Assembly (NCBI RefSeq): GCF_000276665.1
Contig: NW_004955417.1
Coordinates: forward strand, 16,901,301-16,965,300
Direction: 5' to 3'
Length of the DNA: 64,000 bases
Source: Chinchilla lanigera
Lineage: Eukaryota > Chordata > Mammalia > Rodentia > Chinchillidae
This document shows positions 58,589 to 64,000 of the stretch, one piece after another. The notes under the pieces were generated by a model. That model was not told the origin of the DNA. It made no database searches and worked only from the letters and a program-made list of their open reading frames with translations. A program made the translations under genes and the position numbers. Each line of letters starts with the position of its first letter. Position 1 is the first letter of the stretch.

Positions 58589-60200
58589 TATTTTTAATTA
58601 TTAAAGTGATATTTTGTAGTAAATGCATTAACTATACAATGAGAGGTTCCTAAGTCCTTGGGCTAAACTTCTGGACTGAATGTGACTGTATGGTCTGTCG
58701 GTGGAAAGTTTGTCAAAACTCCAAACCACATTTTCATTTACCATGTTCATTAGATTTCTACCAGTAAACTCCCTATGAAACAGAGGGACTCAAATCTTTA
58801 GTAATTTATTTTCTGACCCTCTTTGTATTTAAGAATTTACTTTTAGTTAGTATGGGAATACTACATGATTTGTTTTAAATTTGAGGATTGTAAGAATAGT
58901 CTCTTAGTATAATTACTTTTACTGCTTTTCCCAAATATTTGAAAAATATTGAAGGTTGTTTTGGTCATGACTTTTCCTATGTGCAAGGTTTCGTTTGTGT
59001 TTTGATAATTTAAAAATAATACTTAGAAGTAATAGTTTGATAAATCAGGAACAAATATGTTTTTCTTATGGAAAACACAGATAATAATTCTAGAATTTTC
59101 TTGACCTCTGTCGATGTATAAAGAACTACCATATTAGATTGGATACGTTGTGGTCAGCAGAGAAGTTAAATCTATGGGATACCTGCTTCATGGTCACAAG
59201 ACTGTTTTCTGTAACTCCTAAATTTATAATTTCTGTTTCTTCTTTTTGATTTCAGTAACAATTTCTAGATTCAGAAGTTCATCAGAAGTAAAGAAGAAAT
59301 ACGGGCAAGTTTTAAGTGAAATTAGTGAAGGTGTATGCAGTATGTGAATTGTGCATTTGAGATAAGTAATCAGAGACAAGTCACACTTACTTCCTGTTCT
59401 TTACGTAGACATTTCCTCGTATGAAGCCTTACCTACCCCTCTCGGCTCCTTTTGATTGCAATTTAGACTAACAATGTAAAATTCTGCATCTGAATTCCTC
59501 AGTTTGGACATGTCAGAAAAGTAAAATTTGTTCCTGGACGATGACAGGTGATTGGAAAGATGATAAAACTGACATCTGGATCAAGCCTCCAAAAGCACTG
59601 TGGATCAAGCTACTAGTAGAGGGTAAACCCAACCACAGCCAGTATTCCAAAAACTGCTATTTTGTTAATAATGGTTGTTTACTAAAAGAGGTCTGGGCCA
59701 GGTTTATCTAACATAAGTATCTCGTTTAGTCCTATGAAGTTCAAATTTGGGATAATTTCTGTAATGATTTCTATGCCCTTTGCCTCCTTGATCAAAGAAA
59801 GTCTTGGAGCAGGTGTGGAAGCTGGTGGAACAGGTGCGGGTGAATGGTTCTGGCTGAATCCGAGTTGGGAGGGTAACAGTGAGCTAGGGCCTACAGATTG
59901 TTCCAGCGGAGCTTCTGCCTTTGCTTTCCGTTCACTTGGAGCTGGAAGAAGGCGATGGATCCATGAAAAGGATATTTTAGTTGCTAATGCATAGTATGAT
60001 TGAAAAGTGCAATGAACGTTTCAATTAAAAAATTCTTACATAGTATGATTGAAAGTTACAGTGAATGTTTCAATTAAAAGTTCTTATGTATAATGTACAT
60101 AATTTATCAGAAACACCAATAGTTTTCCTAGTATATTCCCCAAAAAGTTACAAAATGGGCCTAGTTTACCAGAAACAATTTCATACTGTACTCACCATTC
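58589..60200. other. Intergenic, unassigned
   Basis: Contains an imperfect 49-bp tandem duplication at 59991-60088 and an 86-aa + frame (59734-59994) with no family features. No gene supported. Confidence 0.4.
59991..60088. repeat. Imperfect 49-bp tandem duplication
   Basis: Two units beginning ATAGTATGATTGAAA, each containing GTTTCAATTAAAA. About 80-90% alike by eye. Confidence 0.7.
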
Positions 60201-60209
60201 AAGTTGACG

Positions 60210-62590
60210 TCTTTGGCTTGCAGGGAGGGAAGATGAAGTAGAAGGTGGTGATTATTTGGAAGAAGAATCCCCTTCTATAAGAACATCAGGAATCTGGCGT
60301 CCTTTCTGACCTTGGGAGAGTGTGTAGCCCAGTAGGATCTGCTTCTGGCTTACTAGGTCTCAACGTTTTTAGAACTAAAAACTGGTCTACGGTTGTCTAT
60401 TTCTGTCTTTCCTTTAACACTGTTCTGTAGTATGACATGACATTGTCATTAAGCAAGTGAATGCAGTGATAGGCTTTTCCTCTGTCTGTGTGGGTCTTCT
60501 CTACATGTTCATAGCTCCGTCCATTTTTTTCAGGATTTCCTTTATTTCAGAGGAACTTTTCTGCACTGATTGCTGATACTCCCCCTCCTCTTCAGAAAGC
60601 TCCTCAGCTGCCGTTTTCTGTTGCTCAATCATAAGTTGCTGAAGTTCCTCTGCAGACAGTTCCTCTGAGTGTTCCTCCACTAGTTCCTCAGCATCACCAC
60701 TGTCTGCCTGCAAGCCTGTGGACTCTGCTGTAGTGACAGTGTCATTAACTACACGGTAAATTGAAGGCTCAAGCTCCTCTAAACAGCCTTTCAAGTCTCT
60801 CCTGTATAATTTTAGGCCACACTTTTTTCCAGGCAGGACTCAGTGTCCTTAGACATTGGCCCAAGATTTCTGATTTAACTCCACACAAGAAAGAAGGTTG
60901 TAATGTTACTTCCAGAACTCTTTAAGGGTTAAATCTATCCGAGACCATCTGGAAGCGCTGCAGGCACAGTTTCTTGGTGTATAGCTTTTTTTTTTTTTTA
61001 ATTAATGAAAGAAAAATATTTTTACAAAGGAGGAGTCTGGCACAGAACAACTAAATTAATGAGTTAAAAATCAGGTGCAAGAGTATTGTTACCTGGTATT
61101 GATATTTACAAAGGAAATGTAATCACTCCTGTGGTATTAGCTACAATAAAATAAATAGTACAGCTCACCTGAACCTAATCATTAAACCAAATCATTATGT
61201 GGAATTCAAGACATAATGTCTTTCATGTTCTATAAATCTCAATACTTTCAATATTACCTTAGCTTATTTTAAACTGTGATTTCTTTTAATACAACTTCCT
61301 GGTGCATTCAGTGCAATGAACTTCATACTTGCAACTGTGCATTACTGGAAGACTTCCTACATGAACTGATGGAACATCCACATGGAGTCTCTGTATATTC
61401 TTCTTCTGCACTGGCAATAGAGGACTTATTTCCATTAACAACAGCCATAGGGTATCTATACATTCCATGGTCAACTATCAAAAAGACAATCTTCTGTACT
61501 GTAGCTCATAAATTCATGGTGAAAATTGTCCATGGCAGTAAGATGCTGTGGTGTATAGCTTAAGTTAGCTGTAACCTGCTGGTCCATAGGTGGCAGTGGA
61601 GGAGTTACATAAGGTGGGAGGAACTTGACTGAGACCAGTGGGAATTCTTCAGCCAATTCTTCCACATCTTGTGGGTGAGCAGGAGCAATCCCCATGATGT
61701 GGAGAGCCTGAGTAGGAAACCTTTGTCCTCCAGTTACTTCTTAACAGCAGGACAGAAAGTCGGCCTGATCCACTCAAGAAAAAGTACTCTTGTTACCCAG
61801 GCATTTGCATTAGGTCTCCACATGACCCCTAGCTTGTTCTTCATCACTATGTTTTTTGAATACTCTAGACGTTTCAGAGCAATAAGCCAAGAGAGGTTTA
61901 TGTTGAGGTCACCACTCGCCTGGGCACATAGCAGTATAGTTAGCCTGTCCTTCATAGGCTTGTGGCCTGGCGTTTTCTTCTCTTCCTGGGTAATGTATCT
62001 TCTTCAGGGCATTTTCTTCCAGAAAAGGTCAGTTTCATCACAGTTGAAAACTTGATGAGAGCAAAAGCCATTTCCCTGTGTCATCGTTTGAAGTGGCGCA
62101 TGTAATTTTCAGTGGCCCTTTTATCAGCACTGGCTGTTTTACCATGCCTAGTTACACTATAAACCCCAGTCTCATTTTAAAATTTTGAAACCACCCCTTA
62201 TGGCATGAAATGTTTCACCACTGTCGCTGCATAGATTATTCTTTACGAGACCTGCATTTATAGCCCCAGCTTTTTCACAAATTATAGACTCAGGCTATCA
62301 CCTGCCCTCTGCCTTTTGTAAACAATAGCCTTTCCACATCTAGCACTTGATCATGACTTACTAATTTGAGTAACGTTTTTAGCAACACTGGCTTCCTTAC
62401 ACAGGTCTTTTCTCTGTAAGACTGTCAAGATGGTGGATTTTGATGTGCTGTCCATATTAGCAAGATTGTCATTTGAATGCCACTTTCACGCTTCTCCACG
62501 GTTTCTTTCTCCTTTTCGATTGTGATTGCTTTCTTTCCCTTCCCTTCCTTCCTCAGCTGCTTTTCTAGTGTTTGGGGACCATTTTGATAG
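60210..62590 (-). pseudogene. Tigger/pogo-type transposase pseudogene, split by a retrocopy
   Basis: Reading down the - strand: an N-terminal KKAITIEKEKETVEKRESG block typical of Tigger/TIGD proteins (about 62520-62570); FNCDETDLFWKKMP (about 62015-62055), the first catalytic Asp region; RLTILLCAQASGDLNINLSW; LHIMGIAPAHPQDVEEL, where the second catalytic Asp-Asn is replaced by Gly-Ile; LPPMDQQV with the third Asp; then, after the inserted retrocopy, TLKEFWK and an acidic tail (ELSAEELQQLMIEQQ at 60501-60794). Several stops and frameshifts. A dead DNA-transposon gene, not a host gene. Confidence 0.88.
60988..61548 (-). pseudogene. Processed retrocopy nested in the Tigger element
   Basis: On the - strand a transcript-like insert ends in a run of A (T run at 60986-60999 on +) and is flanked by a perfect 13-bp duplication TGGTGTATAGCTT (60975-60987 and 61549-61561). 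Removing it restores continuity of the Tigger transposase text. The insert encodes short pieces such as MDNFHHEFMSYSTEDCLF and YRYPMAVVNGNKSSIASAEE in different frames. I do not recognise the source gene. Confidence 0.7.
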
Positions 62591-62719
62591 CAGGTATTGT
62601 AGTGATTAAAGCACTGACCGAGTGCATCTGGGCTCAGACTGACACTTACGTACAGTTACATATGCTTTTCTGGTATGGTGCGTCTTTTTTTACAACCACA
62701 TAAGCAGCTAGCTTTCAGG

Positions 62720-62819
62720 TTGTAACTCAAGACGTTGGTTGTAAGTTCAACCTAAAATTCAGAGCATAAACCCAAGTTGTTCATATGTGAGGCTGGTTGT
62801 AACTTGAGGGTCCACTGTA
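62720..62819 (-). repeat. Tigger 5' terminal region and terminal inverted repeat
   Basis: The reverse complement of the right edge starts CAGTGGACCCTCAAGTTACA next to TA, as in Tigger-type ends. The block GGTTGTAACT recurs just inside. A matching left terminus is not evident, so that end is lost or too diverged. Confidence 0.6.
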
Positions 62820-62821
62820 TC

Positions 62822-63165
62822 TTTAGTTGCTCAGTGTCCTAAACTGATTCAAAATGGTCACCTTTCACGGTCATTTTGACTTTGGGGAAGAGCCAGAAGT
62901 CGAAGAGTGCCAGGTCTGCTTGGTGAGGTGGGGGAGGACACACCGTAATGTTCTTATGAACCTGCCTGCCGTTGGATGTCAGTGACAGTAGCACTCAAAA
63001 TAATTTTTGATCAGATTTTCTAAGGAACTGCTTCAGAAAGTGACAAAAATAATGGGATAAATGTGTTTGCAATAAGAGGGAATATTTTGAGAGGGATTAA
63101 TAGCAGTGTCAGACTGATAAAATTTTTAAAATTTAAACATTTACTATATATTTTCATAAAGTCTT
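62822..63165 (+). repeat. Mariner-derived element, same inverted layout, truncated
   Basis: Starts with antisense transposase text (GGTCATTTTGACTTTGGGGA, reversed DLALFDFWLFPKVK) and changes to sense text (GAACTGCTTCAGAAAGTGAC, ATAATGGGATAAATGTGTTT), ending with a terminal-repeat-like TTTAAACATTTACTATATA. The left arm present in the 39.5-kb copy is missing, at the edge of the Tigger element. Confidence 0.6.
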
Positions 63166-63240
63166 ATACCTTAAACTTATTTCTGCCATTTACCTAGTTT
63201 TATTTTTTTAGTTGCTCTGTGCTTGTAGAGAGAACGCTCC

Positions 63241-63271
63241 TGTGTGTGAGTGTGTGTGTGTGTGTGTGTGT
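63241..63271. repeat. (TG)n microsatellite
   Basis: TG run of about 15 units with one GA interruption. Confidence 0.9.
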
Positions 63272-63313
63272 TTTAACATTAACCACAGTTGCTGTTCCAC
63301 AGTTGTAACAACA

Positions 63314-63415
63314 GCGAGAGACTCCTTTTGTACTAAACTTTTTTTACTTCCTCCTTTTTATTTTGCGAGAGACTCCTTTTGTACTAAACTTTTTTTACTT
63401 TCTCCTTTTTATTTT
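63314..63415. repeat. 51-bp tandem duplication
   Basis: Unit GCGAGAGACTCCTTTTGTAC... of 51 bp at 63314-63364, repeated at 63365-63415 with one visible C/T change, and a third unit begins GCG. A very recent duplication. The + frame through it (63212-63451) is only a by-product. Confidence 0.93.
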
Positions 63416-64000
63416 GCGTACCCCTTAGTCATGGCAATTAGGCATGCTTAGTAAGTAGAACAAATTTTTGAGAGTGTGTAAGATACTTTTTCACCAAAAG
63501 CCTTGGTCTTCTAGTATGGAAAGAGACACAGTGTTCTAGGAAAACCTCCCTCTCCCCTTCCTCAGATTTTTGTGTCCTGCCCTTGCGTACTTACTGCTGA
63601 TACTGCTTATTCACAATCAGCAGGTTTTGCAGAGAAACTTTCAGTGAAGGTCTGGCCAGTCCAAACTAATCTCAGCCTTCTCTTTGAGGAGACTTCGATG
63701 GCTGTTTTGTAAGACTTTCGTTATAAACTGATCGGATCCCGCCAACTCTGATAGCTTTTAAGAGCTGCTGCCAGTGGTGCAACTTGCTTGACTGATAAGT
63801 TGGTTTTTATAAATGGAGAGAGTGGTTTTAAGAACAGACTTTGTGCGTTGGTATGAACACTCAGCAAATGGTAATCGTGAAACCCTGTACACACTTTCCC
63901 TCACGAGGGCCGGTACACTCTGGTACTCACAGCTCTTCCCTGGCAGAGCAGGGGGAAAGATGATCTTGAAATACTTTTGCACACCTTTGGGTGGAAGTGC
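63416..64000. other. Unassigned end of window
   Basis: Unique-looking sequence. In human the next gene is SYBU on the opposite strand, so its 3' UTR might begin near here (AATAAA on the - strand at 63358-63363 and about 63410), but nothing in the sequence proves it. Confidence 0.25.

Noticed and set aside
59734..59994. 86-aa Gly-rich + frame downstream of EBAG9
   Set aside because: No homology recognised, beside transposon relics, no promoter or splice signals.
60501..60794. Acidic 97-aa - frame as a possible small gene
   Set aside because: It is the acidic tail region of the dead Tigger transposase.
63212..63451. 79-aa + frame with an internal 17-residue repeat
   Set aside because: Arises from a TG microsatellite and a tandem duplication, so not a protein gene.
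63758..63982. Possible SYBU coding exon on the - strand
   Set aside because: Gene order in human suggests SYBU is next, but the frame matches nothing I recall and has no splice signals.
1..64000. CRISPR arrays, operons, phage or bacterial mobile elements
   Set aside because: Spliced genes and mammalian SINE/LINE content show vertebrate nuclear DNA. No such structure seen.

Overview
This is mammalian nuclear DNA, most likely from a non-murine rodent. It is AT-rich and its genes are split by GT-AG introns. The repeats include tRNA-derived ID SINEs, 7SL-derived B1 SINEs, fused B1-ID dimers (B1-dID) and old MIRs. Many ID copies keep perfect 13-17 bp target-site duplications, so ID was recently active. 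Plentiful young ID plus B1-dID dimers, with no obvious B2, points away from mouse and rat towards the squirrel/dormouse or beaver/kangaroo-rat side of rodents. The species cannot be fixed from the sequence alone.

Two protein-coding genes lie on the + strand in the order PKHD1L1 then EBAG9, as I recall from human 8q23. Positions 1-21.6 kb carry the last 13 coding exons of PKHD1L1 (fibrocystin-L). They encode 698 C-terminal residues in one open reading frame across all junctions, with an RRKR cleavage-type motif, a Gly/Ser-rich juxtamembrane stretch and a terminal hydrophobic segment. Positions 21.6-34.4 kb are intergenic: SINEs, the 5' part of an old L1 with decayed ORF1, an LTR-like element and MIRs. 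Positions 34.4-35.5 kb are a CpG island with GC boxes and CCAAT boxes, the presumed EBAG9 promoter and first exon, partly lost in a 585-base gap. Positions 44.1-57.2 kb hold all six EBAG9 coding exons (213 aa, intact).

Downstream of EBAG9 (57.6-64 kb) no functional gene is visible. A decayed Tigger/pogo transposase on the - strand is split by a processed retrocopy with its own 13-bp target-site duplication and poly(A) tail. Next to it is a mariner-derived fragment.

I found no clear new multi-gene system. The most interesting non-routine signals are the nested Tigger/retrocopy structure, a mariner derivative whose two arms are inverted copies of the same transposase 3' end, a half tRNA-Cys sequence inside a - strand reading frame with splice-like borders in a PKHD1L1 intron, the Gly/Ser tract and 11-base last coding segment of PKHD1L1, and an apparently eroded oestrogen response element at the EBAG9 promoter. 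Comparisons with human proteins and repeat families are from memory; no database was searched.
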